64,000 nucleotides of DNA from Plecoglossus altivelis (Eukaryota; Chordata; Actinopteri; Osmeriformes; Plecoglossidae), in assembly GCA_036571765.1 (NCBI GenBank), contig BROE01000024.1:1993272-2057271 (forward strand), written 5' to 3'. Numbering within the stretch: position 1 is the stretch's first letter; each line of letters opens with the position of its first letter. Made by a program: the position numbers and the translations under genes. Below, one piece after another: positions 49,300 to 61,090 of the stretch. A model generated the notes under the pieces. That model saw only the letters and a program-made list of their open reading frames with translations. It was not told where the DNA came from and ran no database searches.

Positions 49300-50250
49300 G
49301 TTTTTTCTGTTGTTTTTACCAGACTAAACTGAATTTTACATCGTCAAATGAATGCCCCAGTTGAATTTAATTATCGAAAGGCATTCTCGTTTTTTCTTTC
49401 TCCTGGCAATATTGATCCCTCACCCAAAAAAATTAATGTAAAAATGTGACCTGAAAATACACCTAATTAGTCTGAAAGAACGAGAAGCATTGATTTACTT
49501 CCATGTTTTAGATACAACGATGGGAGGAATCCAGAATCTCCCGAAAATTAAAATGTAAAACGAATAATTCTGAAATGTTAATTTAGCAACAGGCCCTCGT
49601 TTTGAAGATAATTTTGCAAATTAAAGTAATAACTAAATGCAAGTGCGAGGGCATAAATAATGTATGATAAGTAAAAGCAATTTCATTCCATTCCATTCTA
49701 ATTGATCTGCTTGTGTGAATACAAATACCATGCTCCAGCTAAGCTCATCCAAAATCATTCCATTGATTTCTTTCTTCTAATCAATATTTACAATTACTTC
49801 AGGGGGCGGTTTGTGAAATATAAAAGATTTGCTCATCAGGATCTTAACCGTCTGAAGAGATATCAAAGATATGATTTAATATTTTGCTTGTGCTGTCTGC
49901 CTCTCCATTCAAAATACCAGAATCAGTTTCATCCATTTGAAGTGTTACACTCAAAACCTCTAAATTAAAGCTATGTCAAATCCATTTTCTCACGTCAACT
50001 GACAAATTATTTCAAGCTAACGACAGCCTAATAAAATAATATTTCTTGCAAGCACATTCCGCAAAGATGTAAAGACAGCATTAGGATGAACAGAAGGCAT
50101 TGGAACTCTCATCTTAATTAACGATTCTATTTTACAATTCAAGTCGATGCCTAAATGAATACACATTATTATATTTGATGTCAATATTTTACACGTCTAA
50201 ATACAAATGAACAAACAAAACCACACAGGCACACAAACCAGCGACGTTTT
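49300..50250. other. Candidate conserved non-coding block upstream of mir-137
   Basis: About 950 bases of AT-rich, repeat-free sequence 0.7-1.7 kb upstream of the hairpin on its strand. Homeodomain-like cores occur often: TTTAATTATCG (about 49365), CACCTAATTAGTC (49461-49473) and CTTAATTAACG. The texture suggests an enhancer cluster; this is inference. Confidence 0.4.
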
Positions 50251-50304
50251 TTGTATAGTTAAGGCAACAAGCTTACCACCACACAGCCCCCATTTTACAC
50301 AAAC

Positions 50305-50306
<2 letters not shown>

Positions 50307-50349
<43 letters not shown>

Positions 50350-50370
50350 AAGATAGAGAGAGAGAGTGAA
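50307..50370. repeat. (GA)n microsatellite
   Basis: GA run 50307-50348 with a degenerate tail. Confidence 0.95.
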
Positions 50371-50519
50371 AGAATGGGCAGAAAATGGATAGAAGGAGAG
50401 AAACAAAGAGAGAAAGGAAACAGGAAAGGAAAAGCTAATCCAGGAGAGTCTCTGTCTTGTATGGAACAGCTTGATGCAGACCCGGGGCCACTGCACAATA
50501 GCAGCTCTCCAGCCTTTCA

Positions 50520-50610
50520 ATCTCGCCCCTCTCCCTCTCCTCCACTCCTCTCTGTTCTCCCCCTCTCTCGCTCTCCCCCTCTCTCGCCCTCTCTCCCTCT
50601 CTCGCTCCCT
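50520..50610. repeat. CT/CCCTCTC tract
   Basis: CTCTCGCTCTCCCCCTCTC words. Confidence 0.85.
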
Positions 50611-50718
50611 TAGCCTGGCCCACTTGGCTTTGCTCCCTACACACTCTGGAAGAGCCCGGTCTACCCCACCCCTCTGAGTGCCTGACAGACCCCCCCAGAG
50701 CTGCTAATAGCTGGGACT

Positions 50719-50812
50719 TACCCTCACCCACACCCCCAGCCCCACACCCCAGCCCCAGCCCCACACCCCAGTCCCACACCCCAGCCCCAGCCCTGCAACC
50801 CCAACCCCAGCG
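50719..50812. repeat. CCCCAG/CCCACA repeat
   Basis: CCCACACCCCAGCCCCAG-type units recur four times. The minus strand is G-rich and quadruplex-prone. Confidence 0.9.
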
Positions 50813-51234
50813 TCGGTACCAGCTAAGCAGCCTTAGTCCTAGCCTCAGCCTGGAGAAGGACCTCTGTTCATGTTCAGTCTAATAGCTACAGTGGTATTTC
50901 AACTCCATCTTCTTGTGAAACACACACACGCACTTAACGCATGTCACACACGTACACGCACACACACAAGAACACACAAAACATGAAGACCGCACGCTAA
51001 GTACAGAGACATTGATTCCTCCAGCCAGATCATTTTACCCGGAATAGATGGCGCATCAGAGACTTCGCAGTGCATGTCAGTCTTCACTAGGGGGAGAACA
51101 CCGCTTCACGAGTTCCACGCCACACCAACCCAAACCATCAAACGAACGCAGAATTTTCAATTCATACTTACACATTTGCGGCCAAGAGCGACAGACAACA
51201 GGTTGTGGAAGGGGAGAGGGGAGAAAGACAAGCA

Positions 51235-51300
51235 GAGAGAAGAAGGACAGGGGGGGGGGGGGGCGCGGGGGGGGGTAGGGGGGGTTCGAAATCTGCGCGG
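51235..51300. repeat. G-rich run
   Basis: Runs of G interrupted by CGC and TA, ending in GGGGTTCG. Confidence 0.85.
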
Positions 51301-51930
51301 ACGTATATTTTCCCTCTTTCTCCCAAGCGCAGGGTATCTGCCGGCCGAATCTGTATTCTCTTCATCGCTCCATCTACACTTCCCTCCTCCCTCTCCTCCT
51401 CCTCTCATTGAGAGCCTTTCGCGCCTCGCTCTTCCACCCCATCACCCCCCTCCGCCTCCCCCCACCCCTTAACTTGCAGGACCTTTTTTTTTGTCTGATT
51501 GCAATTTAATTGCAGAAGTCCCATGAATATGGTAATACTTCGCACCACGGGAAGAGATGGAAGACGGGATCCGACAAAGAAAAAAACACAATAATAAAAA
51601 ATAGATATAGGTATAATACACCAGACGGTCAAATACAATAACCCACATGAACGGGACGACAAATATATGCATAGAAAAAAAAACACCCGCTGAAGGGAGG
51701 AAATAATGTCCAGTCCTCAGCAAACCGATTCACGGCTAATCGGAATAAAGCAAAAAAAAAAAAAAAAATTTAAACCAAATATTTTTTTGTCAAAATAAAA
51801 TAGAATTGTTTGGTATGGGTTTCCCTTCTTTGTAGGGTCAAAAACAAACAAACAAAAAAAAACAACAAAAAAAAACAAAAAAGGTAAAAGAGAGACTGGT
51901 GTCAGGTCCGACGATGCTGAGGCGTCTTAC

Positions 51931-52440
51931 CCTCTCTGTTGGCTGCTCCAGGGTCTTCCCTGCCTCTGGTCTCCCTCCCTCGGTGCTATAAGCCAGGCTT
52001 GCCCCTCATCTCCTCATCCCAGTCGGAGATGTGACGTCCAGCTCTGATTGTAAGGTATCGCCTCTCCAAGGGTCCGTCCAGCCCTCAGCCCCCCCTCACT
52101 CAGCAGTGACGGAGCCAGAGAGAGAGAGGGAGAGCGCCTTCCTCCAGCACCCTGCACACCGCTCTTCTCCCCACGCGTGGCCAGCCTTTCGCCGTCCCTC
52201 CCGGTTCGTGGCGTCCGGAGCGTCGCAGGGGTGGGGGGTGGGGGGGTGGGGGGGTCTCGCTCGCGAAGGTGAACGCTGCACCAGGAGCAGGGAGCGCGAG
52301 GCGGACGCCTCGCAAGGGAAGAAGGGATGGATGAATGGACGGAGGGAGGCAAGGATGCTCAACAAAAGGATCAGAGCCACTCTCCTCTCCGCTCCTCTCT
52401 GCTCTGCACCGGAGCCAGTTGTTGCTCGCCACAGCGAATG
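51931..52440 (-). other. Candidate first exon and promoter of the mir-137 host transcript
   Basis: On the minus strand a strong donor AGAGAGG/GTAAGA (exon end 51931) follows a G/C-balanced, repeat-poor segment. Upstream of it lies a CpG-rich stretch (52100-52320) with GCGAGGCG and CGCGTGG words. It is 3.3-3.8 kb upstream of the hairpin in the same orientation. No conserved protein frame is seen. The transcription start is not resolved. Confidence 0.3.
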
Positions 52441-52454
52441 AACTTACTGCCAGG

Positions 52455-52700
52455 GAGGGAAAGAGAGAGTGTGAAAGGCAGAGTGCGAGACACAGGGAGA
52501 GAAAGAGAGAGAGAGAGATGGAGAGAGTGACAGGGAGAGAAGAGGCAGGGAGAGCGAATGCGTGTGGTGTGATGTGGTGTGCGAGAAAGATAGAGAGGAG
52601 AGAGAGAGGCACACAGAGGTAGGAAGAGGGTAGAGGTGGGGGTAGAGAGAGAGAGAGAAAAGGAGGAGGAGAAATAAAGAGAGAGAGAGAGAAACCGCAG
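52455..52700. repeat. GA-rich purine tract
   Basis: GAGAGAGA, GGGAGAG and GGAGGAG words, just upstream of the CpG-rich candidate promoter. Confidence 0.85.
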
Positions 52701-52786
52701 CAGAGAAAACCTACAGCTACCAGTCTGTAGAGCGACACTGAATCCTCCTCTTCTCAGAGGGAAGGGAGAGAATAATTAGATTTGAG

Positions 52787-52830
52787 GCACACGCACGCAC
52801 ACACACGTGCACGCGCGCGCACACACACAC
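52787..52830. repeat. CA/CGCACA tract
   Basis: CACGCACACACACGTGCACG followed by CGCGCACACA. Confidence 0.85.
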
Positions 52831-53219
52831 ATTTACGGGAGGCAGCCAGTCGTGGATCCCTGGCACCTAATGGTGGATTAATTGAGGGAGATCTGACATG
52901 CTGCGCGCTCTCCGGGGCCCCCACTCCTACCTCCCCCAACCCCCAACCCCCCCACGCCGACAACTGGCTCCAGAGGGGGCGGAGCCACACCGGAGCAAGG
53001 ACAGGCCCTCCTGGGGGGGGGGGTCGTTCCTACACAATAAAGGCAGACGGAAGGGAAAAAAAAAAAAGAAACCTGCCATGGTGAAAATGCTTCGAGAAAA
53101 AAAAAAAAGATCTGCATTTAGCCCCGGCCACCTCCCTCCCCCAGAGTGTGTTTTCTGTTTTGATTTACAAACTGGCGATCATCGTAAAAAATGAAAAAAA
53201 GCATAATTGCGTGTGGGTG

Positions 53220-53510
53220 TGTGTGGATGTGAGAAGGGAGGAGGGGGGGGATTGCCTCCATGGGTCGCAAAAATTCCCATCTTCTTTACCTAACAGAGAG
53301 GGGGGGGGTAGCTCATCAGGGGGCCACGGGGAGAGCAGGTCAGAGATGGGGGGGGGGGCACAGGAGGGCACCGAGGGAAGGCTTCCACCTCGTCACACGA
53401 CGACATGGAGAGAAACGCGAAGGGGAAAAGCAATGCAGACAGAGGGAGAGGGAGGGAGAGACAGAAAGAGAGAGAGAGAGAGAGGGAGAGGGAGAGAAAA
53501 AAACATAACT
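53220..53510. repeat. G-rich and GA-rich tracts
   Basis: G runs at 53238-53250, 53300-53309 and 53347-53358, then GA repeats to about 53500. Confidence 0.8.
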
Positions 53511-53589
53511 AAAGAAGAAAAGAAAGGAACCAGAGGTGTAAGGTGCTGGTGAGACTAGCAGGCCTGAGCTGGCATCTGACACTGACTTT

Positions 53590-55250
53590 CCTCCAGTCAC
53601 AGTAGAGCAACGGCATCGAAGGCACCAGAGTGCCTGTCTTTTTGCAGATTATTGGGTAATCAAAGCCGATCCCTCCCCCAACGATCCCTCAATCCCGAGT
53701 AAAGATCTTTCATATTCCGTCGCTTCACTACGATAATATAAAACACCATCACTCAAAGACTAATCTGTTTCGTGTGCATTTAAGGGAAGATGTGGAATTC
53801 AAATCGAATTCCCAGTCCAGAAGATGAAAAGGAAAATCATAATGTTGAAGCATCCTCTGTGTTGTATGGCGCTAAACCCTCTCAGGAAACAGTGAAGGAT
53901 GTGTGTTCTCAGGTGACAATAAGACAGACTAGTGTCCCCAACGCTGGCAGCATGGCTACATTTTCTCACCCGCTCTCACGACAGAACTTGCTTCACTTAT
54001 GATCTCATACTCCACAGATACAACAACTTTATGTGAGTATAAAAGGAGCTGTTGCCAGCTTAAATATAATGTGAAAACACATAATTATATAGTTTTATCT
54101 TGTTGCACGGTGTTCTAACTAATGCCAAGAAGACAAAAGGGCTCCGAGTTTTTTCACAGCTCTTTACTGCCCCCTGTTGTCGCATTTGGGCGCTTCACTC
54201 CTCCAGAACATCTCTGCTCCAACTTGTGCGAGTCCCTTCCCTCATTGCTCAATGAGACATGTCATTCTGAGGCCCGCTGCAATTACCGGTGAATGACAAG
54301 CACGTCTTCCTGAGCCTCAATCCTCCGAGGTTACGAACGAACTGCTTGTGAAAAGAAACAAGCGTGCCACCGCAAAAACCAAAGCCTGGGGCGACTCTTC
54401 GTCCGGTCGTCCTCGTCCGTCCCCCGTCCCCCCTGCCCTCATCCTCCGGTTCTCCTCCATTAAGCCGTTGTTCTCCATCCCTCATCCCCCAGCCCTTATC
54501 TCCTGGGCCGCCACCGACTCATCCTTGTCCGTCAGAACTCGCCAACAACCAGTCCTCGTCCTCCGAAGAGAGAAACGCGGAACTGAGAGAGCCGGACGCA
54601 CTTACCATCCAGCCTGAGACACGCCAAGGTATCATCGTCATGGTCACTAAATGGCCTAACTCCGTCTGTCCTCACAGCAGAGCAAGACCAGGGGCCAGTT
54701 AAGTAGACCAAGACAAAGAAAGGAAGAATAAAGGATTAAACAAGCCAGTGTTTCCTTTTAATGATGCGAGGTAGCCACTGACAGTGGAGTTGTTCAGGGT
54801 GTACGGCAGCTCCCATATTACCAGGCTCCCCGTTGAAGCAAATTTCTGCACAAAGGTTTGTTAGAGTAATTGAAATCGACTTTCAGAAGAATGTGTCCAT
54901 TTACGTTTTTCATTGATTGGGTAAAGGGGAGTGCGATAGTTATGCCTGCAATTCCATGACACGCTCAAACGTGCTGTGTACATGAATGCTATTTCTTCAG
55001 AGTAGTTGTACACAACTTAGTGTTCCAGGGACTAGTTACCATTCCATTGCTCCCTTTTTCTTCTCTCCTAAAGCTGGAATGGAATGTCTGTCCTTCTCCC
55101 TGTGACATGTTGCACGTTGAAAGAAAGTGCGTTCACCGCCTTGGAGTAACGCAAGAAATGCAGAGAGTGGTGTGACACTGAGGCTGGCCTCAGGGAATAT
55201 CACAAGTGACAGCCATCTTTTGAGCGTTGGTTTGGTCTTACCGTGTTGAG
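53590..55250. other. Repeat-poor intergenic stretch
   Basis: No tandem repeats of note. It contains a small + frame (53790-54002) with non-repetitive composition but no recognised homology. Nothing else is identified. Confidence 0.5.
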
Positions 55251-55628
55251 TGTCTGTGTATGCGTGTGTGCGTGCGTGCGTGCATGTTTGAATAAACACT
55301 AGGGACACAGCGATGAGAGGAGCAGACCTGGAAAGGTTTTCCAACTGCAGTTTAAACAAAACACCCATTGCTTTGGCTTGAAAGGCCTAGATCTCACAGA
55401 TCGCTTTTTATTTTGGTGGAGGGGAGAGACAAAAAAACAGATGATAAAAGGGAGATATGTGTTTAGAGAGCGAGAAGGGAGACCGGGGAAGAAGAAAAGG
55501 GGGAAAAAGACGATCGAAAAGAGAGAAGACCAAAATGGGAAAAGCGAGAGCGAGACAGAGTAAGAGGGCGAGCGTAATAGAAAGATGCTGAGGGATTGAG
55601 CGAGGGAGAGAGAAAAAGGGGAGGAGAA

Positions 55629-55634
<6 letters not shown>

Positions 55635-55674
<40 letters not shown>
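55635..55674. repeat. (AG)n microsatellite
   Basis: Uninterrupted AG run of about 40 bases. Confidence 0.95.
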
Positions 55675-55675
<1 letters not shown>

Positions 55676-56063
55676 AAGAGCCTTGGGGCTGTTGGCATTG
55701 GTAAACAAACGCGCACCTTTTGAGAAGCATTTAAACTTTGGGACGGCTCTCTGTGCGGCTACACAGCCGGAGGACGCAGATCCAGAACACACTGTACTTA
55801 CGATATCTAACGCTCTTCTCCAGACGCCTCCTCTGATTAGCACTCGCCAGAATGAATGGGATGCCTACCAACCAACACGCACCGACGGCCCCTGGCGGCC
55901 AGCGTTGCCGGTCGGAATCAACAGAACGGGCCCTGCGCTCTCGGCTCCAGACCCTTGACCTGGAAAAGGAAGGAGGTGAATAAGTATTGCCACCGCTCCT
56001 TCTTCGTGTGAACCTCAGGGTAGAATGCGTCGAGGGGGGCTCCACGTTCGCTGAGACTGAGAG

Positions 56064-56068
<5 letters not shown>

Positions 56069-56123
<55 letters not shown>
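56069..56123. repeat. (GA)27 microsatellite
   Basis: Uninterrupted GA run of 55 bases. Confidence 0.95.
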
Positions 56124-56124
<1 letters not shown>

Positions 56125-56542
56125 AAACAGGGGGAGAGATTTGTTTTAAGATATGTGTTGGTAATAGAAGAAAAAAAGAAAATGCATATTTTCTCCTCTG
56201 CTGGTTTCCTTCTTTATCAGTCTCAGCTTCTCTCTGTCTCTCCTACACGAGCACATGGAGCGCTCGCAAACACACACCGCCTGCACTTACACTTACACTC
56301 ACACACACACACACACATTCACACAGCCACACGCACATAGCAAAATGGCTTCATGCTAATTATTTCCGGTTATGAAAATAGACTTTGTGGCAGGGTGGCG
56401 GTAGGCTCTGCACAGTCTCTGTTACATTACCAACACTGAGGACGCACACTGCTTCTTCACAGTAAACACTGAGCACAAAAATCACTTTGACTATTTCTGA
56501 AATGTTTTAATGGCTCTTGCACTTACAAATGCCACAACGTAC

Positions 56543-56783
56543 CTGAGCAGTCGCTCCTCCGCGCGCCACGAGATGTGAAGGATTTCAACGTCCCCGCTGG
56601 CGTCCTCGCTGGCGTCCCCGCTGGCGTCCCCGCTGGCGTCACCGAGCCCTCCGTGTCCCTGCACTGGGGCTGGGGTTAGTCGCTTACCTGACCGAGGACC
56701 CGGGGCTACTGTGATAGCCAGCGCTCTTGGAGGGGCCTCTGTGTCAAGGCAGAGATGCCGCCAATCTTCCCCCAGCAGCCCAT
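56543..56783 (-). other. Open exon-like segment of unknown gene
   Basis: On the minus strand a good acceptor (a pyrimidine-rich tract ending TATTGACAG) is followed by 241 bases. One frame stays open throughout, and the segment ends at CTCAG/GTACGT. The frame reads GLLGEDWRHLCLDTEAPPRA near its start and ILHISWRAEERLLR at its end. An internal donor (CAG/GTAAGC at 56688) and acceptor (CAG at 56659, with a CTAAC branch-like word) lie only 29 bases apart, giving alternative ends. The middle holds four 12-bp GACGCCAGCGGG units that keep the frame. I recognise no protein family. It could be a coding exon of an unknown gene or a host-transcript exon. Confidence 0.25.
56582..56642. repeat. 12-bp tandem repeat
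   Basis: Four or more units of CCCGCTGGCGTC (GACGCCAGCGGG on the minus strand), one with a variant base. Confidence 0.9.
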
Positions 56784-57149
56784 CTGTCAATACAGACAAA
56801 GCAAAATTATGACACCAATTATTTACGGGCAGGAAGCTTGGGAGCCGACAGGAGAGTTCCATATTAGTTGCGTCGACTATCCATAAATTGACCCGTGCAT
56901 TGACCCCCAGCCAGCTGCCATAAGTCTTGCCTCAGAACAAGTCAACAGTCTTCAGGAGGGGTGGTTGGGGAATGCGGGTGGTGGGAGACGGGAGGCGGGG
57001 GGGGGGGAGGGGGGGGGGAGGTTAGCGGTGTGTGCGCGTGTGCATGTATTGTGTGTGAGGGGTGGGGTAATGTCCGTAAATCAAAGACAAATGAAAGGCT
57101 TCGACCTGAGGCGCTGCTTAAATCACCAGTCCCAGCAGCAGCCTCTCCC

Positions 57150-57332
57150 CTTCCTCTCCCTTCATGCTCTCTTTCTCTTCCTCTGCATCTGTTCTTTCTC
57201 CTTCCTTTCCTCTCATCTCTTTCTCCTCCTCAGCCTTCTTTTTAGTCTCCCTCTCTCTCCCCTCCCTCTCTCCCCTGTCCCTCTCTCTCCCCCCCTGTCC
57301 CTCTGTCTCTCTCCCCTGTCCCTCTCTCTCCC

Positions 57333-57373
<41 letters not shown>

Positions 57374-57603
57374 CCTGTCCCTCTGTCTCTCTCCTCTGCC
57401 CCTCTCTCTCCCCTCCCTCTCTCTCTCTCCCCTCCCTCTCTCCCCCATCTCTCTCTCCCCCTCCCTCTCCCCCTTCCTCTATTGTTCCCCTCCCTCTCTC
57501 TCTTTCTCCCCTCCCTCTCTCTCCCATCCCTCTTTCTCTCTCTCCCCCCTCTTTCTCTCTTTCCCTCCCTCACTCTCTTTCTCCCCTCCCTCACTCTCTC
57601 TCT

Positions 57604-57643
<40 letters not shown>

Positions 57644-57870
57644 CCTGTCCCTCTTCTATTGTTCCCCTCCCTCTCTTACCACCTGGTGTATCAATTATTT
57701 CCCTCGCATTCTGTATCTCTTTCCCTCCCTCTCTACTTCTGTCTCATCCCTCTTTCTCATCTCTCCCCTTCTCTCTCCTTTCAGTCTCTCCTTCGCTCTT
57801 CCCTCCACCTCCATACTCTTTCGTCCCCTCCCTCACTCCTCTCTAGTGCTCCCTTTCACAACTCTCTTAC
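57150..57870. repeat. Long CT/CCCTCTC pyrimidine tract
   Basis: About 700 bases almost purely C and T on the + strand, with CCCTGTCCCTCTGTCTCTC and CTCCCTCTCTCTC units. It produces the long serine/leucine/proline frames here. Confidence 0.95.
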
Positions 57871-57969
57871 TCTCTCATCTTTTGCCTATTATTTTCACAG
57901 CTCCATTGTCTCATCATGGGCTTCTCTCATCTACCTCTTAACTCTTCGCCTATTCGACGCTCCGCGCAT

Positions 57970-58050
57970 CACTTGGAGTTCTCTCTCTCTCTCCCCTCTC
58001 TCTCTCTCTCTCCTCCCTCTCTCTCTCCCCCCTGTCTCTCTCTCTGTCAG
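57970..58050. repeat. CT-rich tract
   Basis: CTCTCTCTCCC words, a short continuation of the pyrimidine region. Confidence 0.85.
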
Positions 58051-58650
58051 TGGCCACTGCCCCTGCCCGAAGAATGGCCTCATTATCTTATTAGGCCCAC
58101 GGGTGGGGAATCGCATGCATGCGTTTCATAATGATTGGGTCATTGTGATGCTCTGTAAGTACCCAGCATCTCTCTCAGTCTGATTGATGGTATGTTTGCC
58201 CCGGTCGGAATAAGACGCCCACGGGGGAAATGTGTGAATGTGGCAAACGTGAGATTTGCGCGGTGGAGAGGAGTCAAGCAGTGTGTGCGCGCACCTGTGT
58301 GCTCTGCAGGTAAGCATGTCGACTTGCTTTTCGAATTGACTTCAGGACTTAAGTAAGAAACCTCACACCTGTGACGTTTATGAGCACCGGATGTTCCTAA
58401 GTGTACAAGATGGTCGTTTACAAACCCCTCTCTGCGTGTCCATTGTGCACATTGAAAGAACGTCAACGAACCGTTGGCCTTGTACCACTAGGATGTGCTC
58501 ATTGTGTTCACCTTCTCCGGTTTGTCACTGTCCACATTTCATTGGCATTGTTGTGTAAAACACACACACACACACAAAAACAGGATGAAGTATTTTGCTC
58601 CAGACCTGACAAGCAAATCAAGACATGGGTGACAAGGAATCCTGGCTTAA

Positions 58651-58651
<1 letters not shown>

Positions 58652-58682
<31 letters not shown>
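58652..58682. repeat. (CA)15 microsatellite
   Basis: Uninterrupted CA run. Confidence 0.95.
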
Positions 58683-58685
<3 letters not shown>

Positions 58686-58979
58686 CCAGAGAGCAGGAGC
58701 TCCTGTGTAGCGTCTTCACCGGATGAGTTGTTGGGTGAAGGCGTCCCTGGGGAAGGAAGAACACAGAAAGCTCACTCATTGGGATTTGATTGGCTCACGC
58801 AGAAGTTAATTAACTGCCAAGGTCCCCATCACTTCGCTTGCCTCTCCTCTTTTTCCTCTCTCTCTCCATCCTGCTTTCCTCCCCCTCCTCTTCTTCTTCC
58901 ACGTTCGCTGCGGTTGTTCTGTCTCATTATTTGTTGGCACATTTACTTGTGTTTATCCATGAATGATCAGTTATCTATC

Positions 58980-59150
58980 GCGGAGGGTGTGAGGGAGAGA
59001 GGGAGGGTGGAAGGGAGCGTGGAAGGGTTGGAGGGAGGAAGGGAGGGAGGGAGGAAAGGAGAGAGGCTGGAAGGGAGGGAAGGAGGGAAGGTGCAAGGGA
59101 GGGTGGACGGGAGGGAGGGAGTGAAGGAAGGAGGGAGGCGGAAGAGGGGA
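58980..59150. repeat. GGGAGGGAGGAA purine tract
   Basis: GGAGGGAAGGAGG words, G-rich on the + strand, with a 4-base phase. Confidence 0.9.
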
Positions 59151-59862
59151 GAGAGATGTGCCGAAGTGGAACTAATTTTCCGACGCGCCGTTGATGTACG
59201 CTGGCGGGTTGGGGGCGTGCTTGGACGACAACCAATTTGAAGGAAGAGACTCTCTAGGAAAGAAAAAAACCCTCCAGAGTGTGTCAGCGATGCCAAACGC
59301 TCAGCTCTCCGCCATCTTGCACGTTGACATCGGAAGGAAGAAGATGGAAGGCGCGCGCTCCACGCGACTGAGCCTCCCCACGGTGGGAGTCCACATCCGG
59401 GCTGGCAAGAGACAAAGGTCAATGTTGACTCACCCCTCATCCATTGGGCCTCCTGGCAGTTTAAGCTGCTTCAATCTACTGACGTATCGGTACTGTCTTA
59501 CGGACCATTCCAACTCCTACTTTCTGTCCTCCTACAGTCCATTACGCCAGCAGCGGATCTGGCTTTGCTCTTAGCTCTAGGGAAAGACTATAGCAGGGCC
59601 AAATAAATGCCAATATATATTAACCTCTCCTATTCAGTGGGGTAAAGTCCTTAACAAGCCTTTGCTGTTTAGACTGACTTGAAGATGTGGACTGGCAAAG
59701 AGGTGAAGGCAGCAAAGTTCTGAGCGTGAAGTGCTCTTGACTCGTTAAGCGTTGAGCGTGACGACAGCACGTCGATACAATTCTTTCTTTGGCTACTTTT
59801 TTGAGGACTCCAAAAAACCGTGGCTTCCAACAGGAAGGAGGGTGACGTCGCAAACGCGTGTG

Positions 59863-59866
59863 CCCC

Positions 59867-59897
<31 letters not shown>

Positions 59898-59902
59898 ACA
59901 CA
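59863..59902. repeat. 21-C run followed by (CA)10
   Basis: C run 59863-59883 runs directly into CA repeats to 59902. Confidence 0.95.
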
Positions 59903-60954
59903 ATGTTTAAGAGGCAGACCTTTCTACTCACTCTTTAGACACATTTCCGAGTGGAACCTTCGGCACGTGGAGAAGCGGTCGGCATGAGAACCGACCGTCG
60001 GCGCTTTCTTCGGAAAGTGGCCGAAGACAATAGGCCAAGGGAGCCTGACGCGGGGTTCAAGGCGAAAGGCGGCAGAATCCTATCGAGGAATCTCCTGTGC
60101 TAATCTGCTTTCCATTTGAATGCGCTTCCCTCCGCTGACTTCGCTCCGTGATTCACACGCATCCACCCTTTGTTCTCCTTATCCTCTTTCATCCCCCTGT
60201 TCCCTTGTTCGTTTTCCATTTCCTGTTTTCATTGGCGATTGTATTCCATCTGGCCTTGCGTTCCCCCCCCGCCCGCCCACCCTCCCGCCCCCCTTCTTCC
60301 ACCGCCCCCACCCCCTCCCCCCCCAAAACCACGAATCCACGTGCAAGAATCAACCCAATCAACGCGAACGAGTGAGGAAATGTTGACTTACAGTGGTTAC
60401 ATGAAGGTGATTGGTGATAACCAGCCCTGATAGTGTGGCTGTATACCGCAGCTGTGCTTTCATGTCTTTGTCCCGGTGCCACGCTGCTGCATGGCAGCTT
60501 GACTCTAAACGTCTCTATCCTGCTAAATACCTCCATCACCAGGGATGGTCACCCAGAGTCCAGAGGTTGCTTTTATCTCTCTCCCTCTCCCTCTCTCTCT
60601 TTTCGATATCAGTCTCTCTTTATGTCTCTCTTTTCTCTAACAGTCTCTCTTTATGGCTCTCTCTCTCTTTTCTATACCAGTCTCTGGTTACGTTGCTCTC
60701 TCGCTCGCTCACCCTCCCCTCCTTCCCTGATAGCTGGCTGTGATGGATCCTCTTGTTTTTAGCAGCCCTAATTAAACATTTAGAGCCACAGGCTCCCCGT
60801 TGTTCAATGTAATTTCCTCTAAATTCCAAAGTGGCGCAGTCTGAGAAATCTTTATTATTGGCTGCGAAGGCCAGGGTGATAATGAGGGAATGGGACGAAA
60901 CAGCCAGTTTAGAGGACCCCCGCTCCTCCGTCTCCCCCTCCCTCCTCCGCCTCC

Positions 60955-61090
60955 CTCCTCCCTCCTGCCCTTATAGACAGCACCAAGGAAGGGGGAGAGG
61001 AGGACGGACGGGGCGGGGGGGGGGGGGGGGGGTGGCGGAGGGTGGACGAGGCGGAGAGAGGAGGGAGAGAAGGGTGGGGGGTTAGGGGAG
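60955..61090. repeat. C-rich then G-rich tract
   Basis: CCTCC-rich sequence (60916-60966) is followed by a G run of about 18 (61015-61032) and GGAGGG words. Confidence 0.85.

Noticed and set aside
56965..58183. Overlapping frames of 293 and 339 codons on the + strand
   Set aside because: Both are readings of the same CT tract in different frames.
58401..59240. 279-codon + strand frame
   Set aside because: It crosses a CA repeat and a GGGAGG tract and has no recognisable domain.
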